Shown piece after piece: positions 24,201-31,346 of a stretch of DNA of 31,346 nucleotides. Where the stretch lies: contig NW_003107106.1 of assembly GCF_000003605.2 (NCBI RefSeq), forward strand, positions 169,523-200,868. Reading direction: 5' to 3'. The first letter of the stretch is position 1, and the number at the start of each line of letters is the position of its first letter. The stretch comes from Saccoglossus kowalevskii. Taxonomy: Eukaryota > Hemichordata > Enteropneusta > Harrimaniidae. The notes beneath the pieces are model-generated. The model made no database searches. It saw only the letters and a list, made by a program, of their open reading frames with translations, and was not told the DNA's origin. Both the position numbers and the translations under genes were made by a program.

Positions 24201-27200
24201 ACATCATTTCAATGAGGGGAAGAGGGTTTCAAGTAACTGCCCCATGAAGCGTCTGTAATACAGTGATGGATAATGTCACAAAAACAAGATTTTGCAAACA
24301 ATACTACTTTTTCAGATATTGAGAACCTCAGAGGAAGCACCACAGGTATTGCGCATGTTAACATTTTATGTAAATATTGTTTTTGACACGACTATGCCAC
24401 TTTCACTCACAAAAAATAGCTTTTTTTGTCTCCCACAAAATTAAAGCGGGTTTATAGTATGTTGTCATGGTAACTGCTTGTCTATAAATATGTGCACAGA
24501 TTGCAACATGGGGATTGTGGTGCTATAGACTGTTCTGACCACATGTCATACCAGGTACTACTAACGCAATGAATGATAAATTGAGTGCACTCACCAAATC
24601 AGCTGCAAGTTTGACTTTTTTGATGACACCTTTGTGTCCCATAGATTGTAATGTGACCCACAGTGGTAATGCTGATAACTTCTCATGTAACTGGGAAGAG
24701 CACAGACCAGCAGCTAATGACTGGAGGTGAGAAACAACAAACAGTACAATTTATTAGACAATGATATCATAAAAAGTTTGTCTTAAATCAAGACATAGCA
24801 ATATTAGTTATGAAACATATTTCCAATTGAAAAAAAAAAAAATAAGCAACTTTCCTAGCAATAGAACTTAAAATCACATACACACATGGCAAAACTAGTG
24901 ATACCAGTGAAATATTAGTATATTCGACTTACCATGGCAGGGTCGGCCATTTTGTAAAGGGTCTAGAAAATGTATGGTTAAGGAAAGTGATATGAAATGC
25001 ATACTTGGTGTACTATCAAAGGTAAATGCAGGATAATTACACATACATCCCGGTGTAACTGTGTATACTAATTTGCTTCACTAGCATTTAGTACACTGAT
25101 CCATTTTTATTTTTTGTTGAAGGTCATTTATGTAACAGTATACAAAATCTTTGTATTCATAATAGTAGACTGGACTCTTGTCATGCTATACACATTTTGT
25201 ATTGCTGTTCTATTCAAAACAAAGGATACAACTGCTGGCACTTCAGGTAGTCCCAACCATACACTTGGTGTCAATGTCATACTATTAGCTTTCTTAGCAG
25301 CCTGTTAAACGAATCAAACAATTTAATTTTAGTAATAAAAATATAGCTTCAAATGAATATAAACAATGTCCTTATAAGTTGAAAATATTTTTTACTTTGT
25401 TTTTATAAATCTGAAACAGGATAAATGTTTCATTCTTCAGTTAAACTTAGAGACAAGAACAACTTACCAAAACCGATGACGGCGGTGCACTCAATGGCAG
25501 CGCTGCAAGATTATGTCCTTCTACATGCAGCCATATTCCATTGCTATCACAGATCTCCCTAAGTCGATTGATATTATCAGTATGGCCAGCTAGTGGAGTG
25601 CCTGCATTGGCTACTAGTAATACAGGTGTTCTGGAGGAGGCTATGTCATCTTTAATGAGTCTCTCTAATGACGCAAGATCCTAAAATCATACAAAGAAAT
25701 AATGCAGATTATTACAGAAATAAGGGAGAACCATTTAATAATAAGGAAAGAAATTGGGAATAAAAGAGTTGAAAAATTATTCAAATTTTAGTATGAATTC
25801 AATATGCATTTATCTTAGGAAAATATCAATGACAAATTATATGAACATCATTAATCACCCCCAAGTTTTCAATTGATTCATCCCTTAATGGTACAACTTG
25901 GATATTTAAATCGACTGCAATTAGATGTATTTGGTACTCACCATGGTATGTTGAGAACCAAACACTGTGTTACACGGCACTGTACATAGACTAGATAGTG
26001 GTAAACCAAGCTACAAAATAAGAATACAAATCAATTATAATCAAACAGGTGGTTTTAATTTTACAAGAACATATTTAAAAGTGCTCTCCTCTGGCAATTT
26101 AAGATCCTGTCTGGTTATTAATCTTGTTCAATGCCCTATGTAAAGGCAACTCTGATTGGTCAAATGTTTTAGAGGTATATCCAATCAGATCTGAGTATCA
26201 AGTACACAACTTCTTGGTATAATTATGCATCGTGATGAAGCATGTTTACATAATGTCCACATTACCATGCGGTTCAGACATTATTGAAAGTGGTAGCTGG
26301 TGATTGTAGTCCTTGGTAATTAATAAAAATATAGGATATATCACACAATATCTGAATAGGTGGACTGAACCTGTTCCTATATAAGAGCAGATATTTTCAT
26401 TCAAGCAAATATGAATTAGTAATCGGAAACTTTTAATACAGAAGCAAACAATACTAATGTTTTAGATAGACAAGCTGAACACACACTATACATATATAAG
26501 CAGGCAAGCACATCTGTCTACCATTTATGTTTGTCCTTAAAACATAACTTATAGATTACTATAGATTCATATTTACATGGTAAGAGCGAACCAACAAAAA
26601 ACAAAATAAATCATCAACCAAAATAATTGTAAAATACTAATTTAATCATTCAATGTTCATTGTATATCCATGCATACTTATTTACAATTTTTCATAGTGC
26701 ATTTATTTCATGTTTTTATGTACATTGCATGTCAATTTCCAACAAAAAGAATAGAGGTGAAAGGAAAGAAATCACCAACTTACCTGAAAGCACATATACT
26801 GTCCGAGTCCAGGCCTAGCGGAGGCACTGACGTATATCACTGGTGGTTTAGTATATAAAGCGTTGAATCCTTCCGTAGTAAACTTTTCATACTTATTATG
26901 AAGTACCAGGCGACATACTCGAATTAGACCCTCACGGTCATCACTATGGTAATAAATAGAAGAATCTGGAAACCTAACAATGAAGAATAAGTAATACATT
27001 TATATCTATTCATACGTGAATATTATGTTTATTTCAAATCATAAAAAATACAAGTCAAAAAATTCTCTTCTCCCATAATTTCCATTAAACTCTGGGAATG
27101 AATTGAAATGTACAATGTTGTTGTTACAATGGGGTTAGATGAAAGGTGCAGTCTACTCATAAAGCTAAATGTCTTTTTTCCGAAGAATTTCATCAAAAGA

Positions 27201-30200
27201 TCTAATATAAAGATTAACAAACAATGCTCTATTACTCTGTACAACAGAATGTGAATACCCAGATAATTTACAAAACACAAAGTGAGTGTGCTCTCCTAAT
27301 AGAGTTAAAACTACAAAGTGCAAATTAGACCACAAAAATGCACAATATGGAATATCACAAAATACAGAAAATAAAGGACATTTAACAGCTATGAACGCAA
27401 ATTTAAAATCATGAATAATCGCGTTGCCTCTCACATAAAAGAGACGAGATTTAGCCTGAATTTAAGATCAAGCACTGGAATGAGATATCATAAATATGCA
27501 AAACATTGTTTCAACAAAATTTGAACATATGCTGTGTACTGACTGGGTCAATTGAAGACAATAGCAAACATTTGCATGTCGTTTTTCATTGAAAGTTCTC
27601 TCTTGAACATATGTCATAAATGTGAAAAATAGACAACACTTCCTGCATATGTATCTTCCTTTGATTAATGACTACTGATTATGACTAATTGCAATATGGT
27701 ACCACCAAATATGGCAGCTGGCACGGTTGTATATTACACAGCTGCTGAAAACATTGTGTCTAGTTTATTTTTCTACTCAAATAATTAGAATTATAGGCGA
27801 GAAAGAGTTTACTGCAGACAGACTTAATCATTACCATGGTGATTCTAGAAAATTTCAGACTCAATGGTGCCATCATAATGTTTGTTACCGGAAAGGAGGA
27901 TTCAACACAAGACCAAAGTGACACTGAGAGCTGATTTTTGTTCTATTGACTAGACATGTTTATATATTCCCCAAGATTAAAATGGCACAGTTGTCATGCC
28001 TCATCCAGTTCAATTTATGCCCCCTGCATTGTATACATAGAATTGTTTTTAAATTATATAATTTTTAAAGCCCAGTCTTCGAACATTCCAAGTTTCAAAC
28101 TAAATCCCAGCATTCCTTGCACACTATACATCAGATCGGTGTTGAGAAGATGCTGATCTTTAGCATCAATGAGACCATTGTGTAGGCATACACAACAGAA
28201 AACAGTTCAGGAGCATTATTCATATAAACAAGTATGAAAAATATTGGTTATAGGTTTTTAGAGAAATCTTACATACATGAGTAAGTGCTATTATTTTCAT
28301 AGTAAATTATTTTTGATTACCTAACAGTGAGATAGGCTAATGTTCTGGCCTCATCAGAGATGTTGATTGTACTGATTAGTGATGTCATATACACCTTTGT
28401 TGTATGTTCATTATCAGCAGAATAGAGGTTGTTCTACATATGTTTGATATACATTGTGATTAGATGAAAATCTAAGTGATAAACTCTAAAAGTTGGAAGA
28501 GATATACAACAACTTAATATCACTGCATAAACTTACCTAAATAATCTTGACAGCCAAAGTGTTGTATCAGAGAGTATTCTAGTGCTAAGTTTTTTAAGAT
28601 GTTTATCTTCCAATGTAGATATATAGGCCGCAATGCCCTGTGATATCATGGATACATTCGCAACATTATCCAGATTTCCTGGGGTTGCCATCCTGAATAG
28701 TGAGAGAAATCTAAGGTTAATAATGAGAAATTAGCGTTACAGATCATTATTGTATGTCTGTCACCGTAACGCCATAAGTTACAGCGTGCTGTAATTTTGC
28801 AGTATTTTACGAGGTATTTTCATTCTACCATATTAGGAAATGCGAATTCCGAACAAGTAATAAATAATGTACTTTACAGTACAGATTACAACGACACTGG
28901 TGACAAAAACAAAGCCAAACAAAATGCACAAATTTCACAATTCAATAGACTCAGAAATTATATTTGGTATGCATCACTCCCAACACCACCCAAACAAATT
29001 AAATTATCAATTTAAAAATCTTACAATGAAGGTATCATTAATGCAATCCCAATATTAACCATTAAGGACACCGTGACCATATCATCATTGAAAGTTTCAC
29101 TTCAAAGAGAAAACCTCTGGCTTCAACTGTGTAAACGAATGATTCACATTTTGGAATAGATTTTAGAAGCTTATAAACAGCATAAATGTTCCCACCATAT
29201 TTTTCACATATTTTTGTATTTGCTAATTTTTTAACCAAATGGACATTACTTTCTTTTGACCACTGCTCTTAATTAAATGTGTTACACAGGATTATAAAAA
29301 GTTGACTTCAGAATTCAAAAAGTTAAAGATAAATGCAAATACTTACAATTTTTTCTCCTTATTCTCTTCATCATCATGCAGAATTAGGTCTTGTATAAGA
29401 GTCAGAATATCTTCAAGTTTTTGGCCGCTATGGTGAAAATGAAATAAGACATATTAAAATGGTATTCATGCTGTTGCTGTAAAGAAATTTACAACAGAAA
29501 GAAACACATGCCATGAATGAGATTATGCTTATTCACAAAGAGTGGGTATAAAAACAGATGTCTGATACACAACTGATTTCCAGCCATGATGCAAACGCCG
29601 CATTCCACAAAAACACTATAGAACCTAGAGTTATGGGGAAACCAGGATAGTCATTGTGTATTATAGCGTACGATGTAAGTTGGGACAAATCCTAAGCAGT
29701 CGCTGGGTTGGTGTGGCTTGTAGGTTGGTGTGGCTTGTTACATGTAGCTGTTGTATATATCCGGTAGCGTCACTTGTGTGTGTGGGCTCTGAATACAAAG
29801 ACAACGTTCAGCACTGTAAATGTGGTGAAACTCCTGCATTTCATACTAAATGCTTTCTATTAATAATTTCACTTTCAAATAATATTCACGAGTTATGTCT
29901 GTCATAACCTTGTTAAATGTTATTAGCATATTGTGTACGTGTGGTTCAGGCTTTTTTTCAGTATTCCACAACGCATTCATCATCACAGTGAGATCAATTG
30001 ATATTTACGTTACATGCAACGTTGCATTCAGCACTGTCAATGGATCATATATATTCGGTCTTGACCCCCACTCTGTCTATTGTGGTTATTGGAAGACGCT
30101 TTCTATCATACTAAACTGGTAATGAAATTTAACAACTACTTTTTCATTTTACAACCAAATCTGAATGAGCTATGGCAAGCCACAACAGGTCTTGATTGTG

Positions 30201-30354
30201 TACAGCCCCACCAGTGGCTGTACCTGGCTCCATGCGTCAAGTTGTCAAAAAGAGTAAATCTCCAACTTACTTTCCCTCTAAAGGTCCAGGAATATCCTGC
30301 TTTCCTTTCACGTGTTTCATTTTCCATCTTTCCTCTCTCTCTTTTTCCATTTTC
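12147..30354 (-). CDS. PDXDC1: PDXDC1-like protein, group II PLP-decarboxylase fold, 20 exons (5' partial)
   Basis: Twenty exons with matching phases join into one open frame of 793 residues, close to the roughly 790 of vertebrate PDXDC1. Recognisable landmarks in order are DIPGPLEG (near residue 20), SDTTLWLSRLFR (95-107), YVSASARPGLGQ (154-165), PCNTVFGSQH, VANAGTPLAGHTD (near 217), GIWLHVEG (near 243), MTLTPSVWLGLP, ALPLW, VVFRY, GVCLRFSPL and GVLRQIPMVGSLVNWWSPL, then a Ser/Thr-rich tail. The fold is that of aspartate aminotransferase fold-type I, group II decarboxylases; the cellular role of the family is not established to my knowledge. The usual PLP-lysine position appears to be Val278, with Glu247 for the pyridine-binding Asp and Arg160 for the stacking His, so activity is doubtful. 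The start codon should lie beyond 31346, although a Met at 30348-30350 is available. The gene is transcribed toward the P450. Confidence 0.95.
12567..12757. mobile_element. MITE-like element with CTGTAAA ends and TA flanks
   Basis: The 191-bp element reads CTGTAAACCCAT on the left and, inverted, CTGTAAAACCAT on the right. The inverted similarity continues for about 38 bp through TTCACT and TTTTTAATTTT-like text. A TA dinucleotide flanks each side (12565-12566 and 12758-12759), as for Tc1/mariner-type insertions. It has no coding capacity. It sits between the two alternative 3' ends of the PDXDC1-like gene. Confidence 0.75.
13071..13248. mobile_element. Third CTGTAAA-type inverted-repeat element
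   Basis: The left end CGTAAAATCTGTATTAGAAGCC pairs with the right end, which inverted begins CTGTAAAATCTAATAGAAGCC (each quoted here only as its matching words: GTAAAATCT, TAGAAGCC). The right end is followed by TA. An internal CTTTAATAGAAGGTGCA / TTTTAATAGAAACTGC pair repeats the same theme. The left terminus is diverged. It is related to the elements at 12567 and 14809 only through the CTGTAAAA end, so it may be a separate family. Confidence 0.6.
13421..13426 (-). promoter_or_regulatory. Candidate poly(A) signal for the short PDXDC1-like isoform
   Basis: A minus-strand AATAAA (TTTATT on the plus strand) lies about 180 bases past the stop codon at 13605-13607. That is a plausible distance for a transcript that reads through the splice donor and ends here. 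Confidence 0.35.
13609..13855 (-). CDS. PDXDC1: PDXDC1-like exon, Ser/Thr-rich C-terminal tail
   Basis: The acceptor ends TTTTCCGTCAG. Two bases complete the glycine of LSSG, then 81 codons begin ELESTETTYKYH, matching the SLEST-type segment of vertebrate PDXDC1, and continue into a low-complexity Ser/Thr/Asn/Gln tail (SSSSSDK, STSNTTQNSD) that is probably disordered. The proposed donor is GAGAG|GTAAAAAC. If unspliced, the frame reads Arg then TAA at 13605-13607, whose bases lie inside the donor. Confidence 0.88.
14326..14428 (-). CDS. PDXDC1: PDXDC1-like exon, GVLRQIP segment
   Basis: Acceptor GTAATTGCAG, donor CTCAG|GTAAGTG. Thirty-four codons plus one base encode GVLRQIPMVGSLVNWWSPLP and a basic stretch ending RSLNLSS. 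This block is among the best conserved in the C-terminal half of PDXDC1. The role is unknown; the hydrophobic-aromatic pattern suggests an amphipathic segment. Confidence 0.95.
14809..15014. mobile_element. MITE-like element with CTGTAAA ends, second copy
   Basis: The 206-bp element lies in an intron of the PDXDC1-like gene. Ends are CTGTAAAATGACTAATTTTC and, inverted, CTGTAAAGGGGGTAATTATT, both followed by CACTGGGTTT. TA flanks both ends (14807-14808 and 15015-15016). CACTGGGTTTTAA-type words occur several more times inside. It is clearly the same family as 12567-12757. Confidence 0.8.
15360..15452 (-). CDS. PDXDC1: PDXDC1-like exon with a GC donor
   Basis: Acceptor TTTTTCTAG. Thirty-one codons begin FLETMAEVIRKGI and end EQDKLMEE, matching the LLENMTEVVRKGI region of the family; predicted helical and highly charged. 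The 3' junction is GAG|GCAAGTGAAC, so the intron begins GC rather than GT. The next exon continues in frame with GVLRQIP and no GT donor fits, so the GC donor is well supported. Confidence 0.93.
15969..16218 (-). CDS. PDXDC1: PDXDC1-like exon, C-terminal alpha/beta region
   Basis: Acceptor TTTCATTCAATAG, donor TCTAAG|GTATGCC. One base completes a glutamine, then 83 codons run from YIPHLWESRL to VEDLVEMIHTIGKEVEDSSK. The end aligns with the VETIAATAREIEENS region of the vertebrate protein; the start is poorly conserved. An open frame extends past both splice sites, which is why this exon looks longer if splicing is ignored. Confidence 0.93.
16219..17343. other. PDXDC1-like intron, nothing recognised
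   Basis: AT-rich intronic sequence of 1.1 kb between two confident exons. No repeat family, RNA gene or extra exon was seen on either strand. Confidence 0.5.
17344..17456 (-). CDS. PDXDC1: PDXDC1-like exon, VQLNYTL segment
   Basis: Acceptor TATATTTCCAG, donor TGTGCA|GTAAGTT. Thirty-seven codons plus two bases begin VQLNYTLKCRDIFQKEV and end NGFGGIGAV, matching the CCTLQLREEFKQEV and WSGIGVV regions of vertebrate PDXDC1. The split codon with the next exon is glutamine. Confidence 0.94.
17853..18626. mobile_element. ~770-bp foldback (long inverted repeat) element
   Basis: The left arm (about 17853-17975) and right arm (about 18481-18626) are imperfect inverted copies. Shared stretches include GGTATAGATGCA, ACCCAGACAGTCTTG and TAACATTTTG then AGCTTTGT, in the same order in both arms. 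The right arm has a ~30-base extra stretch. The flanks read TTGA and TTAA, a possible diverged target duplication. The interior holds a 12-bp palindrome ATGCCCGGGCAT (18159-18170) and no convincing transposase. It lies in a PDXDC1-like intron, and the short frames at 18257-18445 and 17689-17871 are not genes. Confidence 0.75.
18739..18797 (-). CDS. PDXDC1: PDXDC1-like exon, 59 nt
   Basis: Acceptor GTTTTTCTATAG, donor TATGTG|GTGAGT. Two bases complete a tyrosine, then 19 codons LCTKSEDVNQFIESLEKYV, aligning with the GTRGEDVDQLVACIE stretch of the family. Confidence 0.93.
18911..19651. repeat. 21-bp minisatellite, 35 units, inside a PDXDC1-like intron
   Basis: Each unit is CAGTGCTGAAACAGGCA followed by four variable bases, chiefly ACTG, ACCG or GCCG. 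The units occur in runs (for example three GCCG units, then three or four ACTG units), indicating block duplication. Because 21 is a multiple of three, long frames stay open: all three on the minus strand and two on the plus strand (up to 248 codons, reading AVLKQAT). These are repeat artefacts; the array sits between two confident exons of the minus-strand gene. Degenerate copies precede it at about 18870-18910. Confidence 0.97.
19821..19926 (-). CDS. PDXDC1: PDXDC1-like exon, GVCLRFSPL segment
   Basis: Acceptor CTTGTTTTAG, donor GGCAT|GTAAGT. Thirty-five codons plus one base begin LHEKLSIEVPKVRIDLIE and include GVCLRFSPLQ, a conserved C-terminal-domain motif of the PLP-decarboxylase fold (xLRFSP). 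Confidence 0.95.
20685..20837 (-). CDS. PDXDC1: PDXDC1-like exon, VVFRY segment
   Basis: Acceptor TTTCATGTAG, donor AGATGG|GTAAGTG; phase 0 at both ends. Fifty-one codons start LQDDVVSTIVVFRYDED and end NMYNSFNRW, matching VEDELSSPVVVFRF and the ALNRW helix of the family. The middle, rich in Lys, Ser and Asp, is variable between species. Confidence 0.95.
21189..21332. mobile_element. Short inverted-repeat (MITE-like) element
   Basis: GACTACTATGTGACAT at 21189-21204 is mirrored by ATGTCACATAATAGTC at 21317-21332, 15 of 16 bases matching, about 144 bp overall. No target-site duplication is clear, so the outer boundaries are uncertain. Confidence 0.5.
22555..22790. repeat. Degenerate ~30-bp tandem repeat
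   Basis: About eight diverged copies of an AT-rich unit are seen, with recurring words GAACATAA, AACACTAGGAAAA and AACACTGGGAA. The units vary in length and the array is old. Confidence 0.65.
22869..22949 (-). CDS. PDXDC1: PDXDC1-like exon of 27 residues, possible cassette
   Basis: Acceptor CTCTTTGATTAG, donor CTTTTT|GTAAGTGG; 81 nt, phase 0 at both ends. It encodes EKPPQRDSEIVIEG followed by SFKQVLGKTIQLF. It keeps the frame whether included or skipped. Against my recollection of vertebrate PDXDC1, this position has about 20-27 fewer residues. The second half may correspond to the SLKKVNYIKIL strand. Confidence 0.8.
22950..24082. other. PDXDC1-like intron, nothing recognised
   Basis: AT-rich sequence of 1.1 kb. 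An 11-base word CATGTGACAAT recurs near 23441 and 23568. No exon, RNA or clear repeat family is seen. Confidence 0.45.
24083..24133 (-). CDS. PDXDC1: PDXDC1-like exon, 51 nt
   Basis: Acceptor TTTTTTTCTCTCCAG, donor CTAAAT|GTGAGTATT. Phase 0 at both ends; 17 codons SLHMAQKLSTLSTIHLN. It aligns with the LSQRLQESLKKVN helix of the family. Confidence 0.88.
24595..24720 (-). CDS. PDXDC1: PDXDC1-like exon, ALPLW segment
   Basis: Acceptor TTCTCACCTCCAG, donor GATTTG|GTGAGTGC. Forty-two codons begin SLAAGLCSSQLHEKLSALPL and end KKVKLAADL, matching TLVAGLTSN...KLRALPLWLSLQ of vertebrate PDXDC1. This corresponds to the segment after the PLP site in the fold. Confidence 0.96.
24933..24962 (-). CDS. PDXDC1: PDXDC1-like 30-nt microexon
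   Basis: Acceptor CATTTTCTAG, donor GCCATG|GTAAGT. Ten codons, TLYKMADPAM, match TLYKHDDPAL of the family exactly at the expected place. It is phase 0 at both ends, so gene predictors that require longer exons could miss it. Confidence 0.92.
25230..25301 (-). CDS. PDXDC1: PDXDC1-like exon at the PLP-lysine position
   Basis: Acceptor GATTCGTTTAACAG; donor GCAGTT|GTATCCTTT, weaker than the others. Twenty-four codons begin AAKKANSMTLTPSVWLGLP and end EVPAV. In glutamate and aromatic amino acid decarboxylases this position reads as an Asn/Asp-Pro-His-Lys motif that holds PLP as a Schiff base. Here it reads Thr-Pro-Ser-Val, so the lysine is absent. Confidence 0.94.
25468..25680 (-). CDS. PDXDC1: PDXDC1-like exon, PLP-domain core
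   Basis: Acceptor TGATTTTAG, donor GTTTTG|GTAAGTT. Seventy-one codons include RTPVLLVANAGTPLAGHTD, the counterpart of the ATAGTTxxGAFD motif of group II decarboxylases, and GIWLHVEG, the counterpart of WLHVDAA. The aspartate that normally pairs with the PLP pyridine nitrogen is glutamate here (Glu247). The exon ends PPSSVL. Confidence 0.97.
25942..26010 (-). CDS. PDXDC1: PDXDC1-like exon, FGSQH segment
   Basis: Acceptor CTTATTTTGTAG, donor ACCATG|GTGAGTACC; phase 0 at both ends. Twenty-three codons start LGLPLSSLCTVPCNTVFGSQ, nearly identical to the vertebrate LGLPFPCLCRVPCNTVFGSQ. Confidence 0.97.
26011..26783. other. PDXDC1-like intron, nothing major
   Basis: No exon was found. One short inverted pair, TCTGATTGG at about 26150 with CCAATCAGA at about 26181, forms a potential 9-bp hairpin. 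Confidence 0.45.
26784..26973 (-). CDS. PDXDC1: PDXDC1-like exon, ARPGLGQ segment
   Basis: Acceptor CTTCATTGTTAG, donor TTTCAG|GTAAGTTGG. One base completes an arginine, then 63 codons run from FPDSSIYYHSDDREGL through KPPVIYVSASARPGLGQYM to CFQ. In active group II decarboxylases the aligned segment supplies the histidine that stacks on the PLP ring; here the aligned residue is Arg160 of the ARPG motif, also Arg in vertebrate PDXDC1. Confidence 0.97.
26974..28536. other. 1.5-kb PDXDC1-like intron
   Basis: No confident exon or repeat. The open frames at 27029-27434 show no motif. An exon-like reading at 28321-28433 was examined and not accepted (see rejected list). Confidence 0.45.
28537..28692 (-). 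CDS. PDXDC1: PDXDC1-like exon, SDTTLWLSRLFR segment
   Basis: Acceptor CTCACTATTCAG, donor TTTAG|GTAAGTTT. One base completes a leucine, then 51 codons begin MATPGNLDNV and include AAYISTLEDKHLKKLSTRI and SDTTLWLSRLF, matching ISTLDKEKLRKLTTRILSDT of vertebrates. The internal Met is not thought to be the start because two upstream exons continue the frame. Confidence 0.97.
28693..29346. other. PDXDC1-like intron, nothing recognised
   Basis: Intronic sequence. The overlapping plus-strand frames at 28797-29058 lack motifs and splice context. Confidence 0.45.
29347..29427 (-). CDS. PDXDC1: PDXDC1-like exon, N-terminal helix
   Basis: Acceptor TTTTCACCATAG, donor AAAATT|GTAAGT. A split asparagine is followed by 26 codons GQKLEDILTLIQDLILHDDE and ENKEKK. 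It aligns with SGQDMVSILQLVQNLMHGDED of vertebrates in spacing and pattern: a hydrophobic helix followed by an acidic stretch. Confidence 0.92.
29428..30270. other. PDXDC1-like intron with a 17-bp duplication
   Basis: No exon was seen. GGTTGGTGTGGCTTGT occurs twice in tandem at 29706-29739. The plus-strand frames at 29656-30122 are not supported. Confidence 0.45.
30271..30354 (-). CDS. PDXDC1: PDXDC1-like first visible exon, DIPGPLEG
   Basis: Strong acceptor TTTTTTTATCTGCAG before it, donor GGGAAA|GTAAGTTGG. One leading base, then 27 codons: KMEKEREERWKMKHVKGKQ, followed by DIPGPLEG, the landmark matching DIPGPLQG of vertebrates. The strong acceptor and leading partial codon imply an upstream coding exon outside the window. 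The Met at 30348-30350 is a fallback start. The charged leader is probably helical. Confidence 0.9.
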
Positions 30355-31346
30355 CTGCAGATAAAAAAATCGAGGTCAACTTGTATTCTGCAATATTTTT
30401 GTTTTAGTAAAATAAGGTAAAAACAAACAAAAAGTGTATTATATGTATTTAGCAGCAGACAGCGTTAATGAAAACACCCACCCCACCTACATGGACAAAC
30501 ATTTTGCTTATATAACCATTATTTCATGTATATATTACAATGAAAGTTCAGGATGAAATCAGTTGAAAGGGAAAATTACATTTTGTCAAGTGATTTCATA
30601 AATCCTTTTTTTTTTAAACAATTTTATCTACGTACAAAATGCATTATTTGATCAAGCATTCTGTGAAGCATGAATATTAATATAAGACATATATATGAAT
30701 ATGTATACAAAAAATATAGGATTCAAACTACCACAATAACGCATTGCCCAAATAAGAACAGTTTGAAATAGTATGCAATGAATGCACACATACAGCAAAT
30801 AGTTGGACATGAACAACATGAATCTATGACATCACAAACAGTGTGCAGACTATAATACTGCACACAAATAAAGCCTAGTATAATCAGAACGACTTAAACA
30901 ATAATTTTGTTAATTTGTTTGTTCGTTAATATTGAACCAAACTTATTTATTTATTTTTTTATTATTACAAACTTTGTTTTGACCAAATTGTTATGGTGTA
31001 CATTTTACTTTTATTCAGACAAACTAAACTAGTTTGTAAAAGGTTAGCCAAAACCAACAATGATAAAAAAGGAATTAGAAGTAGAAAATTGTTTCCATCT
31101 ATTAGACTAATCCTTATCTACAAATTATGTCACTTTTGCAACCAATGGCCAATCTGGACTATTCTGAGGAAATTGTAAAAACATGAGATAACCCACAGAA
31201 AAATAAAAATCAGAAAAAAATGTGCTACTTAAATAACATAAAGACTATTTATTTACTGTAACTATGAGAGTGACAGAATTTCCTGACAATTTCCGACAAT
31301 TATCTGTCAAATGTTCCCTTCAATAGATATGTTTCACTACTTAACT
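30355..31346. other. Right edge, upstream intron of the PDXDC1-like gene
   Basis: I searched the minus strand for an exon encoding the expected N-terminal part (an Ala-Val-Lys-Met-Leu-Glu-like helix) and saw none. The sequence is AT-rich with TTTATT-type repeats near 30940-30965. The promoter is therefore also outside the window. Confidence 0.5.

Noticed and set aside
28321-28433. Exon-like minus-strand reading of 37 codons ending ISDEARTLAYLTV, with an AG acceptor and GTAATC donor; its end loosely resembles the STRILSDTTLWLSRLFR exon
   Set aside because: Its 3' phase fits the next exon, but its 5' phase (0) does not fit any upstream exon end. Inserted after the 28537-28692 exon it would create a stop after about 15 codons. 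A poison exon is possible, but nothing beyond chance supports it.

Overview
This is a stretch of animal nuclear DNA: AT-rich, with small exons separated by long introns, canonical GT-AG splice sites and many simple-sequence and transposon-derived repeats. Two protein-coding genes can be read through their exons, and they converge tail to tail. The repeat content and protein divergence suggest a marine invertebrate rather than a vertebrate. I cannot name the species or securely assign the phylum. No operon, tRNA, rRNA, CRISPR array or bacterial-type signal was seen.

Left part, + strand (4427-7122): the last four exons of a cytochrome P450 of the mitochondrial clan, covering the PERF-type motif, the haem-binding cysteine loop and the stop codon. 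Its 5' exons, including the oxygen-binding I helix and the ExxR of the K helix, are not visible and should lie left of the window. About 3.3 kb of 28-bp dimeric satellite (899-4237) precedes the first visible exon and is probably inside an intron. The P450 introns and 3' flank also carry a ~106-144 bp repeat whose core is an imperfect palindrome.

Middle (7123-12146): intergenic space with no convincing gene. It holds the second block of the palindrome-core repeat and a 42-bp GC-rich minisatellite of about 17 copies (10731-11450).

Right part, - strand (12147-30354): 20 exons of a PDXDC1-like gene (pyridoxal-dependent decarboxylase domain-containing protein 1). Their phases all agree and they join into one open frame of 793 residues that is open at the 5' end. 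The first coding exon or exons lie beyond the right edge. All three residues expected to contact PLP in group II decarboxylases appear replaced (Arg160, Glu247 and Val278, window-partial numbering), so the protein looks like a catalytically dead or changed relative. Its introns hold a 21-bp minisatellite of 35 units that repeats a splice-acceptor-like motif in the sense strand, two small TA-flanked inverted-repeat elements (a related third one lies beside the gene's 3' end), a ~770-bp foldback element, and one GC-AG intron.

The two genes show no evident functional link. I found no new multi-gene system. The points worth a second look are the lost PLP contacts, an extra 27-residue exon, a stop codon embedded in a splice donor that gives two possible C-termini, and the unusual minisatellites.
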